Source: Oceanidesulfovibrio marinus (GTDB lineage Bacteria > Desulfobacterota > Desulfovibrionia > Desulfovibrionales > Desulfovibrionaceae). Taken from it: a stretch of DNA of 64,000 bases. Shown here in pieces: positions 1-8,360 of the stretch (position 1 is the stretch's first letter; each line of letters begins with the position of its first letter). The notes beneath the pieces are model-generated. The model saw only the letters and a program-made list of their open reading frames with translations, was not told where the DNA came from and ran no database searches. The stretch is taken from positions 868,001 to 932,000 of the forward strand of contig NZ_CP039543.1 of NCBI RefSeq assembly GCF_013085545.1, written 5' to 3'. A program made the translations under genes and the position numbers.

Positions 1-1
1 G

Positions 2-2566
2 TTCAACTTCCAGAACCCGCGGGACATCGACCCGGACAGCGTGGAGACGCTGGTGGTGGTGGACACGCGGCAGCGGTCACGGCTGGCGCACGTGGAGCCG
101 ATTCTGGAGCGCGCGGACAAGGGCGAGGTCAAAGTGCACGTCTGGGACCACCATCCGGACTCCAGCGAGGAAGGCGAGGACATCGCCTATGACGACGGCG
201 CCGTGGTGTTCTGGGGATCGGCCACGGCCATTCTGGTGGACCGGATCGAGAAGCGCGGCATCCGCCTCACCGAGGACGAGGCCACGATGATGGCCCTGGG
301 CATTTACGAGGATACGGGCTCGTTCACCTTCGCCTCCACCACAGAGCACGACTTTCTGGCCGGGGCGTATCTGAAGAGCCAGGGCATGGACCTGAACGTG
401 GTGACGGACATTCTGCACCGCGATCTTACGGCCGAGCAGATTTCCATCCTCAATGACCTGCTGGAATCGGCAGTGACGCACGAGATCAACGGCGTGCCCG
501 TGGTGGTGGCCGAGGTCGCCATTGACGAGTTCATGGGCGACTTCGCCTTGCTCGCGCACAAGCTGCTGGAAATGGAGAATATCCGCGTGCTTTTCGCCCT
601 GGGCATGATGCGCGACCGCGTCCACGTGGTGGCGCGCAGCCGTACTCCGGATGTGGACGTGAGCGTGATCTGCAAGTCTCTGGGCGGCGGCGGGCACGAG
701 TTCGCGGCCTCGGCCACGGTGAAGGACCGCACCCTCACCCAGGTCAAGGACGAGCTCTTCGCCCTGCTCTACTCGCACATCAACCCACAGCGCCTGGTGC
801 GCGACCTGATGACCTCGCCGGTCATCTCCATCCACGAGGACGAGCCCATCGACGCGGCCGTGGAGATCATGACGCGGTATGGCCTCAAGGCCTTGCCTGT
901 GTTGGCACGGGAGAACGACTCCTGCGCCGGCATCCTGGACCACGCCACCGCGGACAAGGCCAAGGCCCACGGCCTGGGCCAGGTGACCGTGGACGCCTAC
1001 ATGGCCCGCGACTGCCAGGTCATCAACCCGGCCAGCGACCTTTACCCGGTCATGGAGATCATTGTGGGCATGGGCCAGCGGCTGTGCCCGGTGGTGGAGG
1101 ACGGCATGGTGGTCGGCGTGGTCACGCGTACGGACCTCATCAACCACCTTATCGAGGAGCCGGCGCGCATTCCCGAGACCCTGCTGCCGGAACGGCGGTC
1201 CAGGGAGCGCAGCATCCGCTCGCTGATGCGCGAACGGCTGTCCGAGCACCGGCTGCAATTGCTGGAGGAAGCCGGCCGCCTGGCCGAGTCCATGAACCAT
1301 CAGGTATTTGCCGTGGGCGGGTTCGTGCGCGATCTTCTGCTGCGGCGCGACGTGCTGGACATGGACCTCGTGGTGGAGGGTGACGGCATCGCCTTTGCCC
1401 GGGCCCTGGCCAAAAAGCTGGGGGGACGCGTGCGCGCGCACAAGAAGTTCCGCACGGCGGTCATCGTGTACACGCCGCCAGGGGAAGGCGAGAACGGCCT
1501 GCCGCCGGAAGAGCAGAAGGTGGACGTGGCCACGGCGCGTCTGGAGTACTACGAGTACCCGGCCGCCCTGCCCACGGTGGAGCTTTCGTCCATCAAGATG
1601 GACCTCTTTCGCCGGGACTTCACCATCAACGCCCTGGCCGTGCAGCTCAACCCGGAAGACTTTGGCCGGCTCGTGGACTTCTTCGGCGCGCAGCGCGACA
1701 TCAAGGAACGCGTCATCCGCGTGCTGCATTCGCTGTCCTTTGTGGAGGACCCCACGCGTATCCTCCGCGCCATCCGCTTCGAGCAGCGCTTCCACTTCCG
1801 CATCGGCAAGCAGACCACCCGACTCATCAAGAACGCCATCCAGCTCAAGCTCGTGGACCGGCTCTCGGGCGCGCGGCTCTTCAACGAGCTCAAACTCATG
1901 CTGCGGGAAAAGGACTTCCTGCTGGATCTGTTGCGCATGGAGGAGTTCGACGTGCTCAAGGCCATCTACCCGGCCTTCAGCATGAACCAGCGCGTGGAGA
2001 AGCTGCTGCGCGAGATCGAAAAGGTCCTCAACTGGTACGCCCTGCTGTACGAGCCCACGGCCCCGCGGCAGTGGCTCCTGGTGCTCATGGGGCTCACGGA
2101 GCGCTTTCCGGACGAGGACGCCCGCGGCGTAGCCACCAGACTGGCCATTCCTCCCAGGGAACGGCGGGAGTTCCTGAACCTCCGCTCGCTGTGCGTCGAG
2201 ACTCTCGATCGGCTCAACACCTGGAAGTATGCGGACGGCTCCCGCAGCGGCCTCTACTTTATCCTGGAGTCATTGCCCCTGGAGGGCATCCTGTTCATCA
2301 TGGCGCGCACTGGGGACGAGGATCTGCGCAAGCACATCTCCCTGCATCTGACCAAGCTCTCCCACGAAGCGCTGGAGATCACCGGCGAAGACCTCATCGC
2401 CATGGGCCTGCAGCCCGGCCCGGATTTTGGCAAGATTCTGCGTGAGGTTCTGGCCGCCAAGCTGGATGGCCAGGCGCCCACCCTGTTGGCCGAGCTTGGC
2501 TATGCCGAGCGTCTGGTGCGGGAGATGCGCCGTGGCGGGGGCTCCGGCAAAAAGCGAGTGCAGTGA
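2..2566 (+). CDS. DHH phosphoesterase / CBS / tRNA nucleotidyltransferase fusion (5' partial)
   Basis: The frame is open to the left window edge, so the true start lies upstream; the GTG at 41 is internal. Numbering from that GTG: a DHH phosphoesterase lobe with the DHH triad at residues 36-38 and a DHHA1-type GGGGHEF motif near 215-221, two CBS domains (about 253-370), then a class II nucleotidyltransferase head with GG (426-427) and the catalytic DMD (440-442), followed by an RDFTINALA segment and a helical RNA-binding body. Such fusions occur in Desulfovibrio and relatives, where the nucleotidyltransferase part adds CCA, CC, A or poly(A) to RNA 3' ends and the DHH part resembles nanoRNases. 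CBS domains usually bind adenine nucleotides, suggesting regulation by energy state. Whether this copy is CCA-adding or poly(A) polymerase cannot be told from motifs alone. The family assignment is secure. Confidence 0.93.
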   Translation, partial: FNFQNPRDIDPDSVETLVVVDTRQRSRLAHVEPILERADKGEVKVHVWDHHPDSSEEGEDIAYDDGAVVFWGSATAILVDRIEKRGIRLTEDEATMMALGIYEDTGSFTFASTTEHDFLAGAYLKSQGMDLNVVTDILHRDLTAEQISILNDLLESAVTHEINGVPVVVAEVAIDEFMGDFALLAHKLLEMENIRVLFALGMMRDRVHVVARSRTPDVDVSVICKSLGGGGHEFAASATVKDRTLTQVKDELFALLYSHINPQRLVRDLMTSPVISIHEDEPIDAAVEIMTRYGLKALPVLARENDSCAGILDHATADKAKAHGLGQVTVDAYMARDCQVINPASDLYPVMEIIVGMGQRLCPVVEDGMVVGVVTRTDLINHLIEEPARIPETLLPERRSRERSIRSLMRERLSEHRLQLLEEAGRLAESMNHQVFAVGGFVRDLLLRRDVLDMDLVVEGDGIAFARALAKKLGGRVRAHKKFRTAVIVYTPPGEGENGLPPEEQKVDVATARLEYYEYPAALPTVELSSIKMDLFRRDFTINALAVQLNPEDFGRLVDFFGAQRDIKERVIRVLHSLSFVEDPTRILRAIRFEQRFHFRIGKQTTRLIKNAIQLKLVDRLSGARLFNELKLMLREKDFLLDLLRMEEFDVLKAIYPAFSMNQRVEKLLREIEKVLNWYALLYEPTAPRQWLLVLMGLTERFPDEDARGVATRLAIPPRERREFLNLRSLCVETLDRLNTWKYADGSRSGLYFILESLPLEGILFIMARTGDEDLRKHISLHLTKLSHEALEITGEDLIAMGLQPGPDFGKILREVLAAKLDGQAPTLLAELGYAERLVREMRRGGGSGKKRVQ

Positions 2567-2744
2567 TTCCCGTCCGGAATCCGGGGTGGACGACTCCACG
2601 TCCGCGCTGTTAGACCTGCTCCCCGAAAAATGGCGGAGGAAGCGGGGATGAGGATATGCGACATCACCCTCTGACCGGCCCTGTCCCTGATTCCGCTTGT
2701 TTTGCCGCGTCCATGGAACATGCAGGACGCGAGGAGTCTTTTTC

Positions 2745-3680
2745 ATGAAGTTCACACGGCGTACCCGCGAACGAGTCCACAGAAAGCTCACGCTGCCGCC
2801 GCGCACCCGAGTGCGCCGCATTCTGGTGCAGCAATGGCTCATCCTTATCGGATCGGCTCTGGCCGCCCTGGGCTACTCGCTCTTTCAGGTGCCTTTCAAC
2901 CTCGCCGCCGGAGGCGTCTCCGGCCTGGCGATCATCGTCAACAAGTACACGGCTCTTCCACCCGGCACGCTGTACCTCGTTCTCAACATCCCTCTGTTGG
3001 TGCTGGGGTTCTACAAGCTCGGACGCTGGCGGTTCCTGTTTTCCACCATCCTGGCCGTTGTGGCCTTCTCGTTCCTGACGGACATCTTCGGCCACGTCCT
3101 GCCCGAGGTGCTCAGGCGCTTCCCGGTCACGGACGACGCCCTGCTCTCGGCCATATACGCTGGCATTCTCTACGGCGTGGGCATGGGCCTGGTCTTCCGC
3201 AACGGCGGCACCGTGGGCGGCACCTCCATCCCGGCGCGGCTGGTGCACAACGCCACCGGCTTTCCCATGTCCCAGGCGTACCTGTACACGGACCTCTCGG
3301 TAATCATCGCCGCGGGCGTGGTCTTTACCTGGGAGTCCGCGCTGCTGGCCTTTCTCACGCTGGTGCTCTCTGGAATCATCTCGGACTTCACTCTGGAAGG
3401 CACATCCCAGGTGCGCACGGCCATGATTATTACCGACCAGCCAGAGCCCCTGACCTATGCGCTGATGACGGAGCTTCGGCGCGGCGTATCCTTCTGGGAT
3501 ATCACGGGTGGCTATACCCAGCAGTCGCACACCATGATCTACTGTACGGTGCTGCGCTCGCGGGTGTATGACCTCAAGTATATCGTGGCCAAGATCGATC
3601 CCAAGGCGTTCATGGTCATCGGCGTTGCACAGCAGGCGTTCGGCGGGCTCAACTTCCGCAAGCTCAAGACAGAAGAATAA
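2745..3680 (+). CDS. YitT family membrane protein (DUF2179 C-terminus)
   Basis: 311 residues. The start at 2745 is chosen because a GAGGAG ribosome binding site lies 8 nt upstream; an earlier in-frame start at 2697 has none. A basic N-terminal tail of about 28 residues is followed by five or six hydrophobic segments (roughly 30-215) that carry the YitT signature of small-residue-rich helices (AAGGVSGLAIIVN). A soluble C-terminal domain of about 85 residues has the DUF2179 pattern (AMIITDQPE ... RGVSFWDITGGYT). The family is widespread in bacteria and its substrate is unknown; a transport role is usually assumed. It is preceded by a 178-nt gap and followed by an intergenic palindromic repeat, so it is probably monocistronic. 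Confidence 0.9.
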   Translation: MKFTRRTRERVHRKLTLPPRTRVRRILVQQWLILIGSALAALGYSLFQVPFNLAAGGVSGLAIIVNKYTALPPGTLYLVLNIPLLVLGFYKLGRWRFLFSTILAVVAFSFLTDIFGHVLPEVLRRFPVTDDALLSAIYAGILYGVGMGLVFRNGGTVGGTSIPARLVHNATGFPMSQAYLYTDLSVIIAAGVVFTWESALLAFLTLVLSGIISDFTLEGTSQVRTAMIITDQPEPLTYALMTELRRGVSFWDITGGYTQQSHTMIYCTVLRSRVYDLKYIVAKIDPKAFMVIGVAQQAFGGLNFRKLKTEE

Positions 3681-3860
3681 GAACCTGTTGAAAAAGTCCA
3701 CTGCGGCAGGCTGTTCGATAATCATGCTGGCAAGGCGCAAGAAAAGTTCAAGGCTGACGCGTACAAAAGATATGCGAGGGGTTGAACTTCCACAGCAACG
3801 CAATCAGCAGGATATTTTCTACAGCTGGTGCGGTTCGTGTTTTCTACCTTGCCCTTGCTG
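3681..3860. repeat. Imperfect palindromic intergenic repeat (MITE-like)
   Basis: The gap after the YitT gene contains an element whose outer ends are imperfect inverted copies (CCTGTTGAAAAAGT near 3684-3697 against the complement of the segment near 3811-3830) and whose inner part has an AGTTCAAGG arm near 3745 facing GGTTGAACTT near 3780. In between is a short GCGTAC/ATATGCG pseudo-palindrome. The layout matches intergenic repeats I recall from other deltaproteobacterial genomes. No open frame fits it. Its boundaries are approximate. Confidence 0.45.
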
Positions 3861-3919
3861 GCCTTTATCCGTAGATTGCCCCACAGTCGGAGTGGCCTGG
3901 AGCAATGGAGCGCAGTGAC

Positions 3920-4387
3920 ATGAAGACCATACGCATATCGTGCATCGGCTCCGGCGATGCGCTGCCGGGCAGCCCGCAGTACGAGCTCGCGCTGGAAGCG
4001 GGTCGCCTGCTGGCCGAGGCTGGCTGGACCGTTGTCTGCGGCGGCCTGCGCGGCGTGATGGAGGCCGTGTGCAAGGGCGCCAAGAAAGCAGGCGGTAGCA
4101 CCGTGGGCATACTGCCCACCTCCGATCCGGCCGACGCCAACGACTGGGTGGATACGCCGGTGGCCACGGGCCTGGGCCCCATGCGCAACTATCTTGTGAT
4201 ACTCAACGGCGATGCAGTGCTGGCCTTTGAAGGCGGCGCCGGAACCCGCTCGGAATTGGCTTTGTCGCAAAAAACAGGTAAAGAAGTCGTCGCCTTGGCG
4301 CGTTTTTCCGGCTTTGACGAGCTGATCTACGCACATAGTCCGGCCGAGGCTGTCATGGAGCTCACTAAAATCGTGGGCGCACGTTGA
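3920..4387 (+). CDS. TIGR00725 / LOG-family-like nucleotide-binding protein
   Basis: 155 residues from the ATG at 3920, which has a GGAG site 9 nt upstream; the ATG at 3905 is only 2 nt from its nearest purine tract. The sequence has the Rossmann-like organisation of the LOG/lysine-decarboxylase-like superfamily: an N-terminal SCIGSG strand-loop, GGLRGVMEAVCKGAKKAGG, and a C-terminal GGAGTRSELALSQKTGKEV segment. It lacks the full PGGxGTxxE motif of cytokinin-activating LOG enzymes, which fits the TIGR00725 branch of unknown function. The next gene starts 28 nt downstream on the same strand, so co-transcription with the HIT protein is likely. Confidence 0.85.
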   Translation: MKTIRISCIGSGDALPGSPQYELALEAGRLLAEAGWTVVCGGLRGVMEAVCKGAKKAGGSTVGILPTSDPADANDWVDTPVATGLGPMRNYLVILNGDAVLAFEGGAGTRSELALSQKTGKEVVALARFSGFDELIYAHSPAEAVMELTKIVGAR

Positions 4388-4415
4388 ACGACGAATGTAG
4401 CGGAGAACTTTGCAC

Positions 4416-4907
4416 GTGGAAAACCTCTGGGCGCCGTGGCGCATCGATTATATCCTGGGACCCAAACCTGACGAGTGCGTCTTTTGCCTGCCGGATCATA
4501 CGCGCGAGGACCGTGAACGCCTCGTGCTCCATCGCGGCGAGCACAACTTCGTGATCATGAACAAGTTCCCGTACAACAACGGGCACCTGCTGGTCACACC
4601 CTACCGCCATGTGATGAACCTGTACGAGCTGGAGCCTCACGAGACGCACGAGGCCATGGACCTCATCTCGCTTTGCGCGGAAATCCTCAAGAAGCACTTC
4701 AACTGCGAAGGCATTAACATCGGCCTGAACATGGGTGAGGCCGCAGGCGCCGGCATCCGCGAGCACCTGCACTTCCACCTCGTGCCACGCTGGAATGGCG
4801 ACTCCTCGTTCATGGCCGTCTTTTCCGAGACTCGCGTCATTCCCGAGCATCTGCTCGCGAGTTATGATAAGCTCAAACCACATTTCATGAATTCGAGCCG
4901 GACATAA
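4416..4907 (+). CDS. HIT family nucleotide hydrolase/transferase
   Basis: 163 residues. A TTG at 4410 is also in frame, but the GTG at 4416 gives the usual family N-terminus (MENLWAPWRIDYI) and lies 10 nt after GGAG. A CxxC pair (CVFC) near residue 24 and the histidine triad HLHFHLVPRW near the C-terminal third identify the HIT superfamily, branch III-like (the AP4A phosphorylase-like group common in bacteria). These enzymes hydrolyse or transfer nucleotides from phosphoramidates and dinucleoside polyphosphates. The gene lies between the LOG-like gene (28 nt upstream) and the LapA-like gene (21 nt downstream), suggesting one operon. Confidence 0.92.
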   Translation: MENLWAPWRIDYILGPKPDECVFCLPDHTREDRERLVLHRGEHNFVIMNKFPYNNGHLLVTPYRHVMNLYELEPHETHEAMDLISLCAEILKKHFNCEGINIGLNMGEAAGAGIREHLHFHLVPRWNGDSSFMAVFSETRVIPEHLLASYDKLKPHFMNSSRT

Positions 4908-4928
4908 CAACCGCCGAAAGGAGGACAC

Positions 4929-5297
4929 ATGCGTTTCGTCAAAGGTATATTGCTCCTGGTCATCGTCGCCTTCCTTGTGCTTTTCGCAGCGCAGAACTCC
5001 GACGTGCTGACATCCGGCACGCTGTTCAAGCTCGACCTGCATTGGGTTACCTGGGAGACGGGCCAGCTTCCGCTCTACCTCCTCGTTGTGGGCGCCTTCC
5101 TCCTCGGCGGCCTGCTCATGTTCATCTATCTGCTCACCGAGTACCTGCGCTCCAAGGGCGCGGCCAAGAGCCTCCGCCACGAGCGTGACCGGTTGAAGCG
5201 CGAGCTGGAGAACGAGCGCGCCTCCTCCACGAGCTACACCTCTTCGTACACGAGCTCCTCCTCGAATGATTCGGATTCCGAGTCGGCCGAATCCTAA
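4929..5297 (+). CDS. LapA/DUF1049 family inner-membrane protein
   Basis: 122 residues with a strong AAAGGAGG site just upstream. Two transmembrane segments (about residues 4-22 and 46-70) enclose a short periplasmic loop containing the family-typical AQNSDxL motif. A charged coiled-coil segment (KSLRHERDRLKRELENER) and a low-complexity Ser/Thr tail of about 25 residues follow. This is the architecture of LapA (YciS), which works with LapB in lipopolysaccharide assembly in E. coli. No lapB neighbour is present here, so the role is by family resemblance only. It probably ends the small operon that begins at 3920. Confidence 0.88.
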   Translation: MRFVKGILLLVIVAFLVLFAAQNSDVLTSGTLFKLDLHWVTWETGQLPLYLLVVGAFLLGGLLMFIYLLTEYLRSKGAAKSLRHERDRLKRELENERASSTSYTSSYTSSSSNDSDSESAES

Positions 5298-5396
5298 GCC
5301 GGCCGACTGTCCGGCGTATTGCCGGAGCTCCGGCTCACACACTGAAAACACACGCCCCGTGCGCCGCCCGTCGCGGCGTACGGGGTCTTCCATTCT

Positions 5397-8081
5397 ATGA
5401 GCGCTGTCAAACTCACACCCATGTTCGAGCAGTACCTCGGGATCAAGGAGGAGTATCCCGACGCGCTGCTGTTCTATCGTATGGGTGATTTCTACGAGCT
5501 TTTTTTTGAGGACGCGGAGATCGCCGCGCGCGAGCTCTCCATCGCCCTTACCAGCCGCAACCCCAACGACGAGGCGCGCGTGCCCATGTGCGGCGTGCCC
5601 CACCACGCTGCCAAGGAGTATCTGGGCAAGCTCCTGCAGAAAGGCTTCAAGGTCGCGATCTGCGATCAGATAGAAGACCCCAAGGAGGCCAAGGGCCTGG
5701 TCAAGCGCGCGGTCACCCGGGTGCTCACTCCGGCCACTGTTGTGGACGAAGACTCCCTGGAGGCCAAGGACCACAACTTCCTTGCCGCGCTGTTCTGGAA
5801 CTCCTCCAAGAACCGCGGCGGCCTTGGCTGGTTGGACTACTCCACGGGCGACTGGTCCGGGTTCGAGTCCGCACGCGAGACCGAGCTGTGGCAGTGGGCG
5901 CAGAAGATCGGCCCGCGCGAGCTGCTGGTTCCGGAAGGGCACGAGGTTCCCGCTTCCCTGGCCCAGAACTTTTCCCAGATCGTGCGCCTGCCCGGCAAGG
6001 GCCCCTTTGACGGCGCCGCAGCCGAGCAGCGCATCTGCAAGGCGCAACGCGTGGCCGACCTCGCCGTGCTCGACCTGGCCGGCAAGCCCGAGCTGGTCAG
6101 GGCGCTTGGCGGATTGCTCTTTTACTGCGTGCAGACCCAGAAGCACGAGTTGGAGCACCTGGCCCCGTTCAAGCCGCTGACCCTGGGCAAGCACCTGCTG
6201 CTGGACGAGGTGACCGAGCGCAACCTGGAACTCTTCCGCCGGCTGGACGGCCGCACCGGGCCGGGCACCCTGCTCCACGTGCTGGACAAGACCAAGACGC
6301 CCATGGGCGGCCGGCTGCTGCGCGAACGCCTGAAGCACCCCTGGCGCGAGGCCGGACCCATCGAGGAGACGCTGGACGCCGTGGCCTGGTTCGCAGATGA
6401 CGAGACCCTGCGCGCCAAGGTCCGCGAGGCCCTGGATGCCGTGTACGACCTGGAGCGCTGCATCACCCGCATCTTTCTGGGCCGCGCTACACCCAAGGAC
6501 TTCACGGCACTGCGCTCCTCCATCGCCCGGCTGCCCGGCGTACGGGACCTCCTGGAGCAGCATGGCCAGGCCGCGCCCCCGCCCAAGGCCCTGGCCGCCA
6601 TCCTGGCCAACTGGGATGACCTTTCCGACTTCCACGCCCTGCTCGAAGCGGCTCTGGTGGACAACCCGCCGCCGGTCATCACCGAGGGCGGCCTCTTCCG
6701 CCAGGGATACAGGCCTGAGCTGGACGAGCTCCTGAACCTCACGGAGCACGGCGAGTCCGCCCTGGACGAGCTCCTGGCGCGGGAACGCGCGGACACCGGC
6801 CTGCCCAAGCTGAAGATGGGCTACAACCGCGTGTTCGGCTACTTCTTCGAGCTGCCGCGCGGCCAGAGCGGCGATGCGCCAGAGCGGTTCGTGCGGCGCC
6901 AGACCCTGGCCAATGCCGAGCGCTTCACCACCGACGAGCTCAAGGGCCTGGAAGAGAAGCTGATGAATGCCAGCGAGGAGCGCAAGCGGTTCGAGTACAA
7001 GCTCTTCCTGGAGCTGCGCGACCAGGTGGCCGAGGCCAGACCGCGGTTCCTGTACATGGCCGACGTGCTGGCGGCCGTGGACTACTGGCAGGCCCTGGCC
7101 GAGGCGGCCCGCGTGAACAGCTGGACCCGGCCGGAGCTGACCACGGGACGGGAGCTGAACATCTCCGGCGGACGGCATCCCGTGGTGGAGGCCGTGCAGG
7201 GCGCGGCCAACTTCATCCCCAACGATCTGGCCATGGACGAGGACCGCAAGATTCTGCTCATCACCGGGCCGAACATGGCGGGCAAGTCCACGGTGCTACG
7301 GCAGGCCGCGCTCATCCTCATTCTGGCGCAGATGGGCTCCTTTGTGCCAGCGTCCAAGGCAACGCTGGGCCTGGCCGACCGCATCTTCTCCCGCGTGGGC
7401 GCCTCGGACAACCTGGCCCAGGGCCAGTCCACCTTCATGGTGGAGATGACCGAGACCGCGCGTATCCTGCGCCAGGCCGGCAAGCGCAGTCTGATCATCC
7501 TGGACGAGATAGGCCGCGGCACATCCACATTCGACGGCTTGGCCCTGGCCTGGTCCGTGGTGGAGGAGCTGGCAGCCCGCGGCGGCGACGGCATGCGCAC
7601 CCTCTTCGCCACCCACTACCACGAGCTCACCAGCCTGGAGGGCACCATTCCTGGCGTGCGCAATCTGAACATCGCGGTCAAGGAATGGGGCGGGGATATC
7701 GTGTTCCTGCGGCGGCTCGTGCCCGGACCGTCCGATCGCAGCTACGGCATCGAGGTGGCCAAGCTGGCCGGGGTGCCGCCGCGCGTGGTGCAGCGGGCCA
7801 AGGCCATTCTGGCCGAACTGGAGGAGCGCGCCAAACGCGGGGAGTCCCACCGCGGTGCGTTCACCCGCATCGAGACCTGCCCGACCACCCTGCCCGGCAT
7901 GGACCGGCCCGGACACAGGAACGAGATTCCGGAGGAGCCTCCGGGCTTCGAGGATATTGCCCCGGAGCGCGCCGAGCTGCTGAACCAGATCGCCGAGAGT
8001 CTGGCGTCCGTGGATCTGGACGCCCTCTCGCCGCTGGAAGCTCTCAACATGCTGAGTTCGTTAAAAAAACGCCTGGAATAA
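5397..8081 (+). CDS. mutS: DNA mismatch repair protein MutS
   Basis: 894 residues, normal to slightly long for bacterial MutS. The mismatch-reading GDFYELF motif lies near residues 27-33 (the Phe stacks on the mismatch and the Glu contacts it). The connector, lever and clamp domains follow. The ATPase domain has Walker A TGPNMAGKST near 622-631 and Walker B DEIGRGTSTFDG near 703, then the THYHEL segment and a C-terminal helix-turn-helix dimerisation region (RSYGIEVAKLAGVP). The C-terminal tail probably carries the tetramerisation segment. MutS recognises mispairs and recruits MutL. The gene has no obvious ribosome binding site and follows the LapA-like gene by 99 nt; mutL is not in the window. 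Confidence 0.99.
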   Translation: MSAVKLTPMFEQYLGIKEEYPDALLFYRMGDFYELFFEDAEIAARELSIALTSRNPNDEARVPMCGVPHHAAKEYLGKLLQKGFKVAICDQIEDPKEAKGLVKRAVTRVLTPATVVDEDSLEAKDHNFLAALFWNSSKNRGGLGWLDYSTGDWSGFESARETELWQWAQKIGPRELLVPEGHEVPASLAQNFSQIVRLPGKGPFDGAAAEQRICKAQRVADLAVLDLAGKPELVRALGGLLFYCVQTQKHELEHLAPFKPLTLGKHLLLDEVTERNLELFRRLDGRTGPGTLLHVLDKTKTPMGGRLLRERLKHPWREAGPIEETLDAVAWFADDETLRAKVREALDAVYDLERCITRIFLGRATPKDFTALRSSIARLPGVRDLLEQHGQAAPPPKALAAILANWDDLSDFHALLEAALVDNPPPVITEGGLFRQGYRPELDELLNLTEHGESALDELLARERADTGLPKLKMGYNRVFGYFFELPRGQSGDAPERFVRRQTLANAERFTTDELKGLEEKLMNASEERKRFEYKLFLELRDQVAEARPRFLYMADVLAAVDYWQALAEAARVNSWTRPELTTGRELNISGGRHPVVEAVQGAANFIPNDLAMDEDRKILLITGPNMAGKSTVLRQAALILILAQMGSFVPASKATLGLADRIFSRVGASDNLAQGQSTFMVEMTETARILRQAGKRSLIILDEIGRGTSTFDGLALAWSVVEELAARGGDGMRTLFATHYHELTSLEGTIPGVRNLNIAVKEWGGDIVFLRRLVPGPSDRSYGIEVAKLAGVPPRVVQRAKAILAELEERAKRGESHRGAFTRIETCPTTLPGMDRPGHRNEIPEEPPGFEDIAPERAELLNQIAESLASVDLDALSPLEALNMLSSLKKRLE

Positions 8082-8233
8082 AACTGACGGTCCACAACTG
8101 TCCCGCAGGATCATACATCTTTTTCATATCGTTGATTCTGCAACAATATATTGGACATATTTCAGCCGCGTGCGGTACGTCTTCCGGCAAGAGCGGAGAA
8201 CAGCGCCTGGCCGCATCCGCCAAATTTGCTCGA

Positions 8234-8335
8234 ATTAGCGCATTTTCGTCTTGAAACAAGACTCCCATCTGAAACAACTTACTGTTGTTTCAGATAAATG
8301 CATGAGAGCATCTAAACCTTTTCAAGGCTAATATG
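8234..8335. repeat. Dispersed ~100-bp repeat, copy A (upstream of lysA)
   Basis: This stretch between mutS and lysA aligns over about 100 bp with 58883-58984, some 50 kb away, in the same window orientation. A 50-bp ungapped block (8287-8336 against 58936-58985, approximately) matches at 39 positions by my count, and a 27-bp block at the other end matches at 22. No known gene, tRNA or insertion sequence accounts for it. It contains the perfect inverted repeat listed separately. No open frame is shared by both copies. Confidence 0.65.
8267..8295. promoter_or_regulatory. Perfect 12-bp inverted repeat upstream of lysA
   Basis: ATCTGAAACAAC (8267-8278), a 5-nt spacer and GTTGTTTCAGAT (8284-8295) form a perfect hairpin or operator-like palindrome about 65 nt before the lysA start. 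No U-run follows on either strand, so an intrinsic terminator for mutS is unlikely. It could be a protein-binding operator or an RNA hairpin in the lysA leader. The equivalent position in repeat copy B is not a perfect palindrome. Confidence 0.5.
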
Positions 8336-8360
8336 CTCTAAACGCCAAGGACTGATACAT

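Noticed and set aside
4365-7178. Very long minus-strand open frame antisense to mutS
   Set aside because: It lies opposite mutS and the HIT and LapA-like genes, whose motifs are unmistakable; its translation is rich in Gln/His/Arg/Val with no motif. High GC content creates such shadow frames.
8044-8277. Minus-strand open frame covering part of repeat copy A
   Set aside because: It runs into the mutS 3' end and the corresponding frame is not kept open in copy B, so the repeat is not explained as coding sequence.
8082-8360. Lysine riboswitch before lysA
   Set aside because: I looked for the conserved L-box core and saw none; the leader holds the dispersed repeat and a simple hairpin instead.
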